A stretch of DNA of 64,000 nucleotides from an uncultured Alphaproteobacteria bacterium. GTDB lineage: Bacteria; Pseudomonadota; Alphaproteobacteria; UBA6615. The stretch is taken from contig CALSNJ010000003.1 of the NCBI GenBank assembly GCA_943787745.1, positions 1 through 64,000 on the forward strand. The letters are read 5' to 3'. Shown one piece after another: positions 1-8,505 of this stretch (its first letter is position 1; each line of letters opens with the position of its first letter). Under the pieces are notes generated by a model. The model was not told the origin of the DNA. It saw only the letters and a list, made by a program, of their open reading frames with translations, and made no database searches. The translations under genes were made by a program, and so were the position numbers.

Positions 1-47
1 CCGAATATGGGGGTGCGAAGACGCTTTCACTCTTCAAAGTGGCGTGA
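1..47 (+). CDS. Possible 3' end of a gene cut by the window edge
   Basis: One frame is open from base 3 and ends at a TGA at 45-47, giving a plausible C-terminus (EYGGAKTLSLFKVA). It would be convergent with the next gene. The fragment is too short to identify. Another frame stays open even longer through chance, so this call is weak. Confidence 0.2.
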   Translation, partial: EYGGAKTLSLFKVA

Positions 48-73
48 TCAACCCAACACCGCCGAAGACGAAC

Positions 74-907
74 CTAAACCGTGAGGATCAGGCCTTCGCG
101 CGCGACAACGGTGTTTGCGAAAACCATCTGTGCTTCACGTTCGACCCGCGCCATGAAGGCATCATCGTGGGAGGGGTCGTGATGGAAAGGCACATAAGTG
201 CCAACCCCCGCTTCTTTCGCAAGAGCCGCGCCCTCCTGCCAGGTCGAATGTCCCCAGCCACGGTGTTTGTCATATTCATCGGCTGTATACGTGGCGTCAT
301 AGATGAAAACATCGGCACCATCGATCAGCGCCAGAATGTTTTCGTCATGGGTACCTTCGACATGTTCCGTGTCGGTCACATAGCAGATTGAACCACCACC
401 ATGCTCGATGCGATATCCTGTGGCACCGTTGGGATGATTGAGCAGGCAGGTCCGCACGGTTGCTCCGCAACCAAGTTCGAACATGTCACCCGCACGAAAA
501 TTATTGAATGCCTTTTCCGCTCCCATGACCCCCATGGGGATCGGGAAGAGTGGGGCCGCCATCATTTTGCAAAGAACTTCTTCGAGCTCCATCTCCGGCA
601 ACAAATGGCCCGCCCAAAGTCGCAGATGGCTGCCCTCGGTATAAGCCGGCGCGAAAAACGGCAGGCCCACAATATGGTCCAGATGGGTGTGGCTCAGCAG
701 AATGTCTGCATCGACCGGCGCCCCGGTTTCGAAGGAATCCCCCAGCGGGCGGATACCTGTTCCGGCATCAAAAATCACCCGGTGGTCATCACACAAAACT
801 TCGATGCAGGACGTATTACCGCCATACACCATGGTGTCCTCTCCCGGGCACGCGATCGATCCGCGCACGCCCCAGAAACGCACAGATACGCCGGACGTAG
901 CACTCAT
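74..907 (-). CDS. MBL-fold metallo-hydrolase
   Basis: A 277-aa metallo-beta-lactamase-fold hydrolase, probably cytoplasmic since no signal peptide is seen. The metal-binding motif HTHLDH is at residues 73-78. Further candidate ligands are H158, D179 (VTDTEH), D204 and the C-terminal FHHDPSHDD segment near 241-249. The N-terminal FWGVRGS and GGNTSCIEV motifs are typical of the subgroup related to RNase Z and class III cyclic-nucleotide phosphodiesterases. The substrate cannot be told from sequence. The ATG at 907 has an AAGGTG about ten bases upstream. The gene is divergent from the MFS transporter, with 171 bp between the starts. Confidence 0.85.
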   Translation of the reverse strand: MSATSGVSVRFWGVRGSIACPGEDTMVYGGNTSCIEVLCDDHRVIFDAGTGIRPLGDSFETGAPVDADILLSHTHLDHIVGLPFFAPAYTEGSHLRLWAGHLLPEMELEEVLCKMMAAPLFPIPMGVMGAEKAFNNFRAGDMFELGCGATVRTCLLNHPNGATGYRIEHGGGSICYVTDTEHVEGTHDENILALIDGADVFIYDATYTADEYDKHRGWGHSTWQEGAALAKEAGVGTYVPFHHDPSHDDAFMARVEREAQMVFANTVVAREGLILTV

Positions 908-1078
908 TGGTCAGCACCTTGCGGGGTGGGTTTGAATTGTGTCGACAACATGGCAAAGAAGTTTGCATGAACATGCAACAAACCGAAAGTGCCGGTCCGA
1001 TATAGCCCCGCACCGCCGTGTCTTGTTTGAAATTGCAGCGCAGGACATGATCCGGGCTTGCCGACGATAGGAACCAAG

Positions 1079-2338
1079 ATGTCGAACCTCGCGACCCAGA
1101 ATAAAGAGACCAACTGGACCGGCGTTTCCTACGGGATCGTGCTCGGCTTTGTGGCAGCCTATTTCCAGTTCAAGGTCCCACCCGTTCTGCCGGTAATGTT
1201 TGACCTGTATGGTTATGAAACCTTCGTGGCCGGCGGGTTCATGTCGATCTTTGCGGTCGCTGGCATGCTCGTCAGCGTCAGGGTTGGACGGGGCATCCGC
1301 CGCGATGGTGCCAAACGATATCTCATGGGAGCCTTTGCTCTGATGCTGACAGGAACCGCAATGGGTCTGCTTTGGCCCGAAAGTGGTTCTGTAATGTTGA
1401 TCTCGCGCACCATTGAAGGGTTTGGCGCCGCCGTATTGGCTGTCTGTATGCCCGCCTTTGCCAATATGAGTGCGGGCCCCAAACACCTGCCCATTATTAT
1501 CGCGGCACAAGCGACGTGGATTCCCGTTGGTCAACTGGTCGCCAATATCGTGGCACAACCTTCTGTCGCCGAGGGCTTCTGGCAGCCCGTCTGGTGGTTC
1601 GGCGCACTCGCAACCATATTGGTTGCCTTGTGGACGGGATACATCCTCGCTCGCGGTAGTGTCCCCGGTATCGCCCACATACCACGCGGCGGCAGCAGTT
1701 CATCGGCAAGCAACACAGCAACAACCGCGGACGCGCAGCCCATGACAAAGCCGGAGAACCGGGCGCTGTGGCTCGCCGCGGTTCTGTTCTTCCTCTGGCA
1801 GGCGCAGTTTATGGGCTATTTCACGTGGCTGCCGGTCTACCTGGTCGATGTCCGCGGCTTTACAGCAGATGGCGCGGTGCTAACGAATCAGATTCCAGTG
1901 GTGGTGTTGCTGGTTTTCGCCCTGATTGGGGGGATCATCCTTAAAACCGGCCTTGGAGTCATAAAACTTCTCACCATCGCGCTGACGTTGCAGACTCTTG
2001 GCTGGGCCATGATCCCGTTTGCCGACAACGCTGCAATCGGACTTGCCAGCCTTGTTGTTTGGGGCATTGCAGCCGGGCTTACACCGACATCATTGTGGGC
2101 ACTACCTTCCACCCTTTTGGGTGGACATCGTGCAGGAACTGACGCTTTTGCGGTGGTTTTGACCGGGCGCTACCTGGGCATACTCGCAGGCCCTCTGATT
2201 GCCGCTGCCGTGTTTGAAATCACCGGCAACTGGATCACCGTTGCATACACATTTGCCGTGATCGCAATGGCCACAATCGTAGGAACGTGGCTGTTTGGCG
2301 CGCAGATGTCGAAACTGCGCAACGATACGCCCACCTAG
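1079..2338 (+). CDS. MFS transporter
   Basis: A 419-aa major facilitator superfamily permease with about twelve hydrophobic segments in the inner membrane. A charged loop after the second or third helix (VGRGIRRDGAKRY) resembles the MFS loop 2-3 signature, and a hydrophilic central loop near residues 195-220 (GGSSSSASNTATT) separates the two six-helix halves. The frame is also open from a TTG at 1058, but the ATG at 1079 is preferred because AGGA lies about seven bases before it. Substrate unknown. It is convergent with the response regulator gene, with only 12 bases between the stops. Confidence 0.85.
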   Translation: MSNLATQNKETNWTGVSYGIVLGFVAAYFQFKVPPVLPVMFDLYGYETFVAGGFMSIFAVAGMLVSVRVGRGIRRDGAKRYLMGAFALMLTGTAMGLLWPESGSVMLISRTIEGFGAAVLAVCMPAFANMSAGPKHLPIIIAAQATWIPVGQLVANIVAQPSVAEGFWQPVWWFGALATILVALWTGYILARGSVPGIAHIPRGGSSSSASNTATTADAQPMTKPENRALWLAAVLFFLWQAQFMGYFTWLPVYLVDVRGFTADGAVLTNQIPVVVLLVFALIGGIILKTGLGVIKLLTIALTLQTLGWAMIPFADNAAIGLASLVVWGIAAGLTPTSLWALPSTLLGGHRAGTDAFAVVLTGRYLGILAGPLIAAAVFEITGNWITVAYTFAVIAMATIVGTWLFGAQMSKLRNDTPT

Positions 2339-2350
2339 GGGTTTTTGAAC

Positions 2351-3076
2351 TCAGGGGACGAGTTTGTAGCCACCGGGCTCTGTAACCAGAATCCGTGCGT
2401 TGGAGGGATCGGCCTCGATTTTCTGGCGCAGGCGATAAACATGGGTCTCAAGCGTGTGGGTTGTCACACCGGCATTGTAGCCCCAGACCTCCCCGAGCAA
2501 AGTGTCCCGGCTTACGACCTTGTCGCCTGCGCGATAGAGATACTTGAGAATGGCCGTTTCTTTCTCAGTCAGGCGCACTTTCTTCTCGTCCGCATCCATG
2601 AGGATTTTCTGTGCGGGCTGAAACGTGTAGGGCCCGATTGTAAAGACCGCATCTTCGCTCTGCTCGTGCTGACGTAGCTGCGCTCGAAGACGGGCGAGAA
2701 GCACATTGAGACGAAACGGCTTGGCGATATAGTCATTGGCACCAGCGTCCAGACCCAGGATCTGGTCCGCATCTGTATCGTGGCCGGTCAACATGATAAT
2801 CGGCGACTTCACGCCGTTGCGCCGCATCAGACGACAGACCTCGCGACCATCCATATCCGGCAAACCCACATCGAGGAGAATGGCGTCATAGTACTCGTCT
2901 TTGGTGACCTCGAGTGCGTCCGCGGCGCTGGCTGATTCTGTCGTCACAAATTCTTCATGCAGACGCAGTTGCTCGGATAGTGAATCCCGCAATGCGTCAT
3001 CATCATCGACAAGCAGAATTTTCTTGCCGGTGCTTGTTTTGGTTTCGACCACATTCATTGCCAGTTGTCCCGTCAT
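2351..3076 (-). CDS. OmpR/PhoB-family response regulator
   Basis: A DNA-binding two-component response regulator of 241 aa. The receiver domain spans about residues 18-135, with the acidic pocket DDDD near 24-27, the phosphoacceptor D69 (LLDVGLPDMDG), T97 and K119 (KPF). A winged-helix output domain covers about 140-241 and ends LVTEPGGYKLVP. The family is common in Alphaproteobacteria and resembles CenR-type regulators, but I do not assign a symbol. The ORF also opens at a GTG at 3085. The ATG at 3076 is chosen because AAGGAG sits about eight bases before it and directly abuts the GTG. No histidine kinase is adjacent. The DUF427 gene lies just upstream on the same strand. Confidence 0.9.
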   Translation of the reverse strand: MTGQLAMNVVETKTSTGKKILLVDDDDALRDSLSEQLRLHEEFVTTESASAADALEVTKDEYYDAILLDVGLPDMDGREVCRLMRRNGVKSPIIMLTGHDTDADQILGLDAGANDYIAKPFRLNVLLARLRAQLRQHEQSEDAVFTIGPYTFQPAQKILMDADEKKVRLTEKETAILKYLYRAGDKVVSRDTLLGEVWGYNAGVTTHTLETHVYRLRQKIEADPSNARILVTEPGGYKLVP

Positions 3077-3088
3077 GTTACCCACTCC

Positions 3089-3373
3089 TTAAGCGCTGAT
3101 TTCAACGCCGCGCCAAAACGCGACATGATCACGGATATTATCGGCAGCAGGTTTCGGATCCGGATAATACCACGCCGCGTCTCGATTTTCCTCACCGTTT
3201 ACGTTGACGGTGAAATAGCTTGCTGTCCCTTTCCAGGGGCACCCCGTGGTGGTCGAACTTTCGACGAAGTGCTCTCGATTTAACGCGGAGAGCGGAAAAT
3301 AGATGTTCCCCTCAACCGTCTCATAGCTCTCACTTTCAGCGAGAACGGTACTGTTCCAGATTGCTTTGGCCAT
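3089..3373 (-). CDS. DUF427 domain protein
   Basis: A 94-aa protein matching the DUF427 family throughout. Visible marks are the N-terminal AIWN, the TTTGCPWKGTASYF block (about residues 41-54) and the AAWYYPDP segment. Members are small cytoplasmic proteins of unresolved function. It is followed 12 bases later by the response regulator start, so the two are probably cotranscribed. Nothing in the sequence explains a functional link. Confidence 0.85.
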   Translation of the reverse strand: MAKAIWNSTVLAESESYETVEGNIYFPLSALNREHFVESSTTTGCPWKGTASYFTVNVNGEENRDAAWYYPDPKPAADNIRDHVAFWRGVEISA

Positions 3374-3564
3374 GGATACGCCCTCCTGTTAAATCCACAC
3401 GTGGCGATGCTGTGCTATAAAACAAGAGGTGTACCGGGGTTTGCAGGACCTCACATTCGTTCACGATCCAGAGAGCACAGAAACACCATGTGTTCTTCCG
3501 ACCATTGCCGCAGGGCAGAGGTTGGCGCATATTCCCGACTTTCTCGCTCTCAGATTCGGTAAAC

Positions 3565-4689
3565 ATGAGTTCCCTTCCCAATACACTTCAACCCGTTGAA
3601 CGCGCCATCGGCGACCTGCGCCGCGGCGCGACGATTGTCCTGCGCGCTGACGATCAGGCGCTCCTCGTACAAGCCGCCGAAGGCATCTCTTCGGCCGAAC
3701 TTGCGCGCATCTCAGGGCTCTCAAAGTCTTCGGCATCCCTGCTTCTCACCGGGCGGCGAGCCGCTGTGCTGGGCCTGACCGAACAAGCACTCGGCGCGGT
3801 GCGGATTTCACTGGGCGGCGGCATTACGGCCGACAACGTCCGCATGATGGCTGACCCGGCAAGCCCCCAATCGGGCACCGCACCAGCTCCGGTGTCCATA
3901 TCCGAGATCAACCCCGAAACGCCAACGGGTACCGCAGAAACCGGTGCAATCGAACTCCTGAAACTCGCCTGTCTGCTGCCCGCCGCGGTGGTGGCCGCGG
4001 TTCCTGATGAGCGGCTTGATTACCTATCAGCCTGGGCAGAGAATCAGGCGCTGCTGACCGTTGAGCTCGATCATGTCCGGAACTATCAGGAGATTGAGGC
4101 ACGCACATTGGTGCGGGTGGGTGAAGCCCGGGTTCCGCTCGATGTCAGCGAAAATGTCGAGATTGTCGCGTTCCGTCCCGCCGACGGTGGCCGGGAACAT
4201 CTCGCACTGGTGATCAACACCCCAAATACAGATGACACGGTCCTTGTAAGATTGCATTCCGAGTGCTTCACCGGCGACCTGCTCGGCAGCCTGCGCTGCG
4301 ATTGCGGGGATCAGCTCCGCGGAGCGATTTCAGAGATCAGCAAACAGGGCAGTGGCATCCTGCTTTATCTGGCGCAGGAAGGACGCGGTATCGGTCTTGT
4401 AAACAAGCTCCGTGCTTATGCCCTGCAAGACAAAGGTTTCGATACCATCGATGCCAATCAGCAACTTGGCTTTGAAGCCGACGAGCGGCTTTACAGGCCG
4501 GCTGCTGAAATGCTGCGTCAGCTCGGATATTCGACAGTTCGCCTAATGACCAACAATCCAGATAAAGTTGCAGCATTGCAGGAATGGGGAATTACCGTCA
4601 GCGAACGCGTCGATCACAGTTTTCCTTCCAACGAACACAATGCGTTCTACCTTGCGACCAAGAAGGACCGTGCAGGTCATTTGTACTAG
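3565..4689 (+). CDS. ribA: GTP cyclohydrolase II with degenerate RibB-like N-terminus
   Basis: Catalyses the first step of riboflavin synthesis, GTP to 2,5-diamino-6-ribosylamino-pyrimidinone phosphate. The C-terminal half (about residues 190-374) carries the zinc cysteines in HSECFTGDLLGSLRCDCGD (C234, C245, C247) and the catalytic EGRGIGL motif. The N-terminal ~185 residues are positioned like the DHBP synthase (RibB) half of RibBA, but the acidic EDRENEGD-type signature is absent, so this half is probably inactive. The start is taken at the ATG at 3565 (MSSLPNT). A GTG at 3490 would add 25 residues of unlikely composition. No FMN riboswitch is evident in the 190 bases upstream. Confidence 0.9.
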   Translation: MSSLPNTLQPVERAIGDLRRGATIVLRADDQALLVQAAEGISSAELARISGLSKSSASLLLTGRRAAVLGLTEQALGAVRISLGGGITADNVRMMADPASPQSGTAPAPVSISEINPETPTGTAETGAIELLKLACLLPAAVVAAVPDERLDYLSAWAENQALLTVELDHVRNYQEIEARTLVRVGEARVPLDVSENVEIVAFRPADGGREHLALVINTPNTDDTVLVRLHSECFTGDLLGSLRCDCGDQLRGAISEISKQGSGILLYLAQEGRGIGLVNKLRAYALQDKGFDTIDANQQLGFEADERLYRPAAEMLRQLGYSTVRLMTNNPDKVAALQEWGITVSERVDHSFPSNEHNAFYLATKKDRAGHLY

Positions 4690-4741
4690 GCACCAGGAAT
4701 GTTTTGCCGCTGTTGTTGGGTTATGGTTAAGGTAGTGTTAA

Positions 4742-4792
4742 AGGCATACTTTTAAGTCACTGTTATTAAACAAAGTAGTGATTGGTATGCCT
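4742..4792. repeat. Inverted repeat before the 255-aa gene
   Basis: AGGCATAC (4742-4749) is matched by GTATGCCT (4785-4792), with a second nested pair TCAC/GTGA inside. The AT-rich arms lie 40 bases before the ATG of the next gene. This could be an operator or a leader hairpin, and there is no T-run of a terminator. Confidence 0.35.
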
Positions 4793-4832
4793 CGCTCGAA
4801 ACTGGCCCCGCGATTGCAATTAGTCTTTCGCC

Positions 4833-5600
4833 ATGGCCATCAACACAACAACAGCATTTCCGGAAGAACATCACTTCTATCCGGATTCAGCAATCAACAC
4901 GCCCTATGAAGGGACGGCAGACGCCGGCGAGTTCTTTTCGACCCTGCTCGACATCATCAATCCGTTACAGCACATCCCACTGGTCTCCACGCTCTATCGT
5001 GAACTAACGGGCGATGACATCAATCCCGCGGCCCGCATGGTCGGAGGAGCCGTATTCGGCGGCCCGATCGGGTTTGCCTCTGCCTCCGCCAATGTACTGC
5101 TGGAACAGGCCTCAGGCACCGATGTCATGGGCCATGCCATTGCGCTTTTTAGCGATGACACCTCTGCCCCTGTGAGGCCTGATACCTCTGACCTCCAGGC
5201 CACGAACCCCATCGTGCCGGAGGCCGCAAAGGTGCTGCAGGTGGCATCCATAAACCCTGCCACACCGGAACCGGAAGAGATTGTCTGGAATGGCCCCAGG
5301 TTTCTGGCAGAATCGATCGCAATGGGAAAACCCACGCTATTACAGAGTGTTATGGTAGATAGTAGTACCCCCAATACTGAAGCCACTACCGGTGCCCAAC
5401 TTAAGAAGGACACTCCGGATTGGCTAGAGAAATCCCGTGATGCGGCACAGCGTGATGAGACCGCGCGCGCGTCTGGAAACCTGACACCAGCGCGCACAGC
5501 CCAGCCATGGGTTGCGAATGCGATGTTTGATGCGCTTGAAAAGTACGAGGCTTTGGCGAAATCGCGTTCTGAAAAACCGGACAATGACATCGGTTCCTGA
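4833..5600 (+). CDS. Conserved hypothetical protein, two-block architecture
   Basis: A 255-aa protein of unknown function with no signal peptide. Residues ~30-110 form a dense, glycine-rich and apparently conserved block (LDIINPLQHIPLVSTLYREL, then a GGAVFGGPIGFASA stretch), possibly membrane-interacting. Residues ~115-210 look like a low-complexity, disordered linker rich in P, T, S and E. A short C-terminal helix follows (PWVANAMFDALEKYEAL). From memory, similar proteins occur in other Alphaproteobacteria, but I cannot run a search. It appears monocistronic and precedes the L,D-transpeptidase by 57 bases. Confidence 0.75.
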   Translation: MAINTTTAFPEEHHFYPDSAINTPYEGTADAGEFFSTLLDIINPLQHIPLVSTLYRELTGDDINPAARMVGGAVFGGPIGFASASANVLLEQASGTDVMGHAIALFSDDTSAPVRPDTSDLQATNPIVPEAAKVLQVASINPATPEPEEIVWNGPRFLAESIAMGKPTLLQSVMVDSSTPNTEATTGAQLKKDTPDWLEKSRDAAQRDETARASGNLTPARTAQPWVANAMFDALEKYEALAKSRSEKPDNDIGS

Positions 5601-5657
5601 TCTGACCCCACGGAAGATCGGGGTGTGAATCCGGAAGTTCCGCGCTAAAACGATCCG

Positions 5658-6182
5658 ATGGACACGCCGAAAAACATTACTGTGACACCCCATAACGGTC
5701 ACCGAGGATTGCTTCGCATTTCCGGGCGAGCATATGCGTGTGCTCTGGGGCCGGCCGGTGTGACAGACGACAAACGCGAAGGTGACGGGGCCACACCAGC
5801 AGGGCAGTTTCCACTAAGGGCCGTCTGGTATCGCGGCGATCACATCGAGCGCCCGGCCACAGGTTTGCCGCTCCGGGAAATCCAGAAACATGACGGCTGG
5901 TGCGATGCGCCCCAGGACCCCAACTACAACAGCCCGGTCACTCTGCCTTACTCCGCCTCCGCAGAACGCATGTGGCGAGATGACGACGTCTATGACCTTG
6001 TCGTGATAATCGGCCATAACGATGCACCGGTGGTTCCCGGTCGGGGCAGCGCAATCTTTCTGCACATCGCAAATTCCGATTTCGGGCCCACCGAAGGATG
6101 TGTGGCCGTGCGGCGTGACGACCTGATCGCCACGATCTGCGAACTCACACCCGGCAGCATGATCGAAATACAAACCGACTAG
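5658..6182 (+). CDS. L,D-transpeptidase (YkuD) family protein
   Basis: A 174-aa protein covering little more than the YkuD catalytic domain. The active-site pattern is H136 (FLHIANSDFG) followed by the catalytic C148 in TEGCVAV, with H120 earlier. YkuD enzymes cross-link peptidoglycan or attach proteins to it. This short form has no visible signal peptide or lipobox, so export is not explained, and a cytoplasmic or moonlighting role cannot be excluded. Its TAG stop overlaps the stop of the convergent yggS-like gene by four bases. Confidence 0.8.
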   Translation: MDTPKNITVTPHNGHRGLLRISGRAYACALGPAGVTDDKREGDGATPAGQFPLRAVWYRGDHIERPATGLPLREIQKHDGWCDAPQDPNYNSPVTLPYSASAERMWRDDDVYDLVVIIGHNDAPVVPGRGSAIFLHIANSDFGPTEGCVAVRRDDLIATICELTPGSMIEIQTD

Positions 6183-6859
6183 GTTTGGCCGGCCCGCTCT
6201 CCGAACACACCGCGACCCACCCGCACATGAGTGGCCCCCAGCTCAACTGCAGCCTCATAATCTGCCGACATCCCCATGCTCAGTGCAGCAAGGCCGTTCC
6301 GCTCCGCTATTTTGCCCAACAGCGCAAAGTGAGGTGCCACCGGCACATCGACCGGCGGAATACACATCAATCCCTCGACAGGCAGTCCCAGTTCACGACA
6401 TTCCGCAACAAATGCGTCCGCATTTTCCGGAATCACACCGGCCTTCTGCGGCTCTTCGCCCGTATTAACCTGGACAAAGCAGCGCCGCGTAAGGCCCATT
6501 TCCATAAATGCGTTGGCCAGATGTCGGGCAAGCTTGGGCCGATCCACTGTCTGTATGACATCAAACAGAGCAACAGCGTCCCGCACCTTGTTTGTTTGCA
6601 GGGGCCCGACCAGATGCAGTTCCAGATCATTCTCGGCGTCCCGACGCGCCGCCCAGTGTTGCTGAGCCTCCTGGACGCGGTTCTCGCCGAACACCCGTTG
6701 TCCTGCTGCAATGGCCGCGGCAATCCGTTCGTCGGGCTGAAATTTGCTGATCGCCACCAATGTCACGTCACTGGACGTCCGTCCCGCGCGCACCGCCGCA
6801 CTTGAGATTTGGTCTGAGATAATTTTCAGATTGCTTGCGACATCCTGTTGCACTGTCAT
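6179..6859 (-). CDS. YggS-family pyridoxal phosphate homeostasis protein
   Basis: A PLP-binding protein (PLPBP/YggS/ProY family) that buffers cellular PLP and affects amino-acid metabolism. It is an alanine-racemase-like TIM barrel without a second domain. The PLP lysine is in the VAISKFQPDERI segment, and the C-terminal SMGMSADYEAAVELGATHVRVG motif binds the phosphate. The frame is open to an ATG at 6895. I prefer the ATG at 6859 (MTVQQDVASNL) because family members begin about there, but the ribosome-binding evidence is weak for either. It is divergent from the JmjC-like gene. Confidence 0.9.
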   Translation of the reverse strand: MTVQQDVASNLKIISDQISSAAVRAGRTSSDVTLVAISKFQPDERIAAAIAAGQRVFGENRVQEAQQHWAARRDAENDLELHLVGPLQTNKVRDAVALFDVIQTVDRPKLARHLANAFMEMGLTRRCFVQVNTGEEPQKAGVIPENADAFVAECRELGLPVEGLMCIPPVDVPVAPHFALLGKIAERNGLAALSMGMSADYEAAVELGATHVRVGRGVFGERAGQT

Positions 6860-6935
6860 GGGTATACTGCCCGTCATAAGGTTAAACTGTGTCATCGCAA
6901 TTCTCGCGACACTGCAAAGGTATTATAAACGGGCC

Positions 6936-8135
6936 ATGTCGAACCGAATCGAATCATTCGCGGATCTTATTGCACCCATCGGAGAAGACACCTTCTTTGC
7001 CGATTATCACGACAAGAAGCATCTGCATATCCGCGCCAATGCGGCCAACAAGCTTGACGATGTCATGACATGGGAGACGCTAAGCGCCCTTCTCAACATG
7101 ACTGCGATCTGGAGCCCACACAGCCTGAAGCTGTTTCTGGATACCAAACCGGTCGCGGTCGACAAATATTGTCGTCCGGCCATAGACCGCAATGGCACCC
7201 AAAGCATGCAGCCCGATGCTGACAAGGTCAAAAGCTGGCTTCGGCGTGGCGCATCAATCGTCGCCAATGACATCGACACCCTGACTCCGGGGCTGATCTC
7301 CGCTGCCGGCGCCCTGGAAAACCGGCTTGGCGGCAAGGTTCAAAGCAATCTTTACTGTTCCTGGGATCAGCATCAGGCGTTTCCAACCCATTTCGATACC
7401 CATGAAGTCTTCGCGCTGCATGTCGCCGGCGAAAAGACATGGCGTTTGTTTGAGGGCCGGCTTGAGAACCCGATCGCAAGCGATACCTTCCAGAACCTCG
7501 ATGACGACTTTCACGCCGCCAACAGAGGTGAGGTGGCCGAAGAGGTCACTCTGAAACCCGGGGATATTCTCTATATTCCGCGCGGACAATATCATGACGC
7601 ACTGGCCTCAAGCGAAGGCTGCATCCATTTGTCGTTCGGTGTCACCCATATCATCGGCTTCGATGTCATGACGCTTTTGTTTGAGCGCGCCATGACCGAG
7701 CCTCTGTTTCGCCAGAACATACCGCCAAATGAAAAAGACGCCCGTGCCTGGATCGCCGAAATGACATCGCGCCTGTCTGAATTCGGAACCAGCGACGAGA
7801 TATGGTCTGCTGTCCAGGGCTTCCGCGAGGATTTTGAATACCAGCGTGGCGGGTTTGACCTGCCCGGCGACGCCCTGAAGGATGAACCCGGTGATCGCTT
7901 CACGGTCACCGCCTCAAGTTTGCAGGTCGTCAGTGAAGGCGGACGCAGCCTGATGAAAACAGCGAAGGGAAGCGTTCCGATCCCGGAAGACGTTGTCGAT
8001 CCCGTCCGATGGATTTCAGAAAAGCAGAACTTTTCCGCGGCAGAGCTGGACGCCGCATTCCCCAAAATGGCCACACAAGCCCGCCAAAAGCTGGTTCAGG
8101 ATCTGGTCGGCATGCGGGTCCTGACCCCGCAATAG
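6936..8135 (+). CDS. JmjC-like cupin (ribosomal oxygenase-type) protein
   Basis: A 399-aa member of the cupin_4/JmjC-like family, which includes the bacterial ribosomal-protein arginyl hydroxylase YcfD (RoxA). The Fe(II) ligands are visible as H152 and D154 in THFDTHEVF and H220 in IPRGQYHDAL. The first ~110 residues form the usual family N-terminus, and residues ~280-399 a helical plus winged-helix-like tail. It likely uses 2-oxoglutarate and O2 to hydroxylate a protein, but the target is unknown. The ORF extends 64 codons upstream into the yggS-like promoter region, and the ATG at 6936 is the first consistent with the family. Confidence 0.8.
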   Translation: MSNRIESFADLIAPIGEDTFFADYHDKKHLHIRANAANKLDDVMTWETLSALLNMTAIWSPHSLKLFLDTKPVAVDKYCRPAIDRNGTQSMQPDADKVKSWLRRGASIVANDIDTLTPGLISAAGALENRLGGKVQSNLYCSWDQHQAFPTHFDTHEVFALHVAGEKTWRLFEGRLENPIASDTFQNLDDDFHAANRGEVAEEVTLKPGDILYIPRGQYHDALASSEGCIHLSFGVTHIIGFDVMTLLFERAMTEPLFRQNIPPNEKDARAWIAEMTSRLSEFGTSDEIWSAVQGFREDFEYQRGGFDLPGDALKDEPGDRFTVTASSLQVVSEGGRSLMKTAKGSVPIPEDVVDPVRWISEKQNFSAAELDAAFPKMATQARQKLVQDLVGMRVLTPQ

Positions 8136-8413
8136 CCGGTAAATCGGACCAAACCGCAGTTCCGTTGCGAGCCGGGGCCGCGTGTTGATTTCAATATTCT
8201 GGCCGAATTGCCAGAGTCTGCCTGATTTTTGGACATCGATCCGTGACACCTCAGCCACCCGAATAAGAGAAACAGCGGTATTCCAGCAACTTAGGGAGTG
8301 TGTTCGATTTGCCACAGTATGCACAAAATCGTGGCGCGGCCTCTTCAGAAATCATTGCAACAGTTGGTCATGCAAGGTTTTATCCTTCGCAAGGCTTTGC
8401 TAACTCAAGTGTG

Positions 8414-8478
8414 GCGTCCGCGAAATACGCCAGAGTTACAGAGCTGAATCAGACCCTTCGGGGTTCTATCGCGGACGC
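8414..8478 (+). promoter_or_regulatory. Structured 5' leader of the porin gene
   Basis: A perfect 10-bp inverted repeat, GCGTCCGCGA (8414-8423) and TCGCGGACGC (8469-8478), encloses a smaller CCC-TTCG-GGG hairpin. It ends 15 bases before the GGAGG ribosome-binding site of the porin at 8493-8497, so the RNA could fold just upstream of translation. The rest of the 370-base gap (8136-8505) shows no gene; it presumably holds the porin promoter, which I cannot place with certainty. Confidence 0.5.
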
Positions 8479-8505
8479 AAGTCCTTGATTTTGGAGGTTG
8501 AATTA

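Noticed and set aside
911-1678. 255-codon minus-strand frame opposite the MFS gene
   Set aside because: Hydrophilic, low-complexity translation with no family features; the MFS frame is clearly coding.
3374-3564. FMN riboswitch before ribA
   Set aside because: Only a short GAGGT/ACCTC pair is seen; the conserved RFN sequence blocks are missing.
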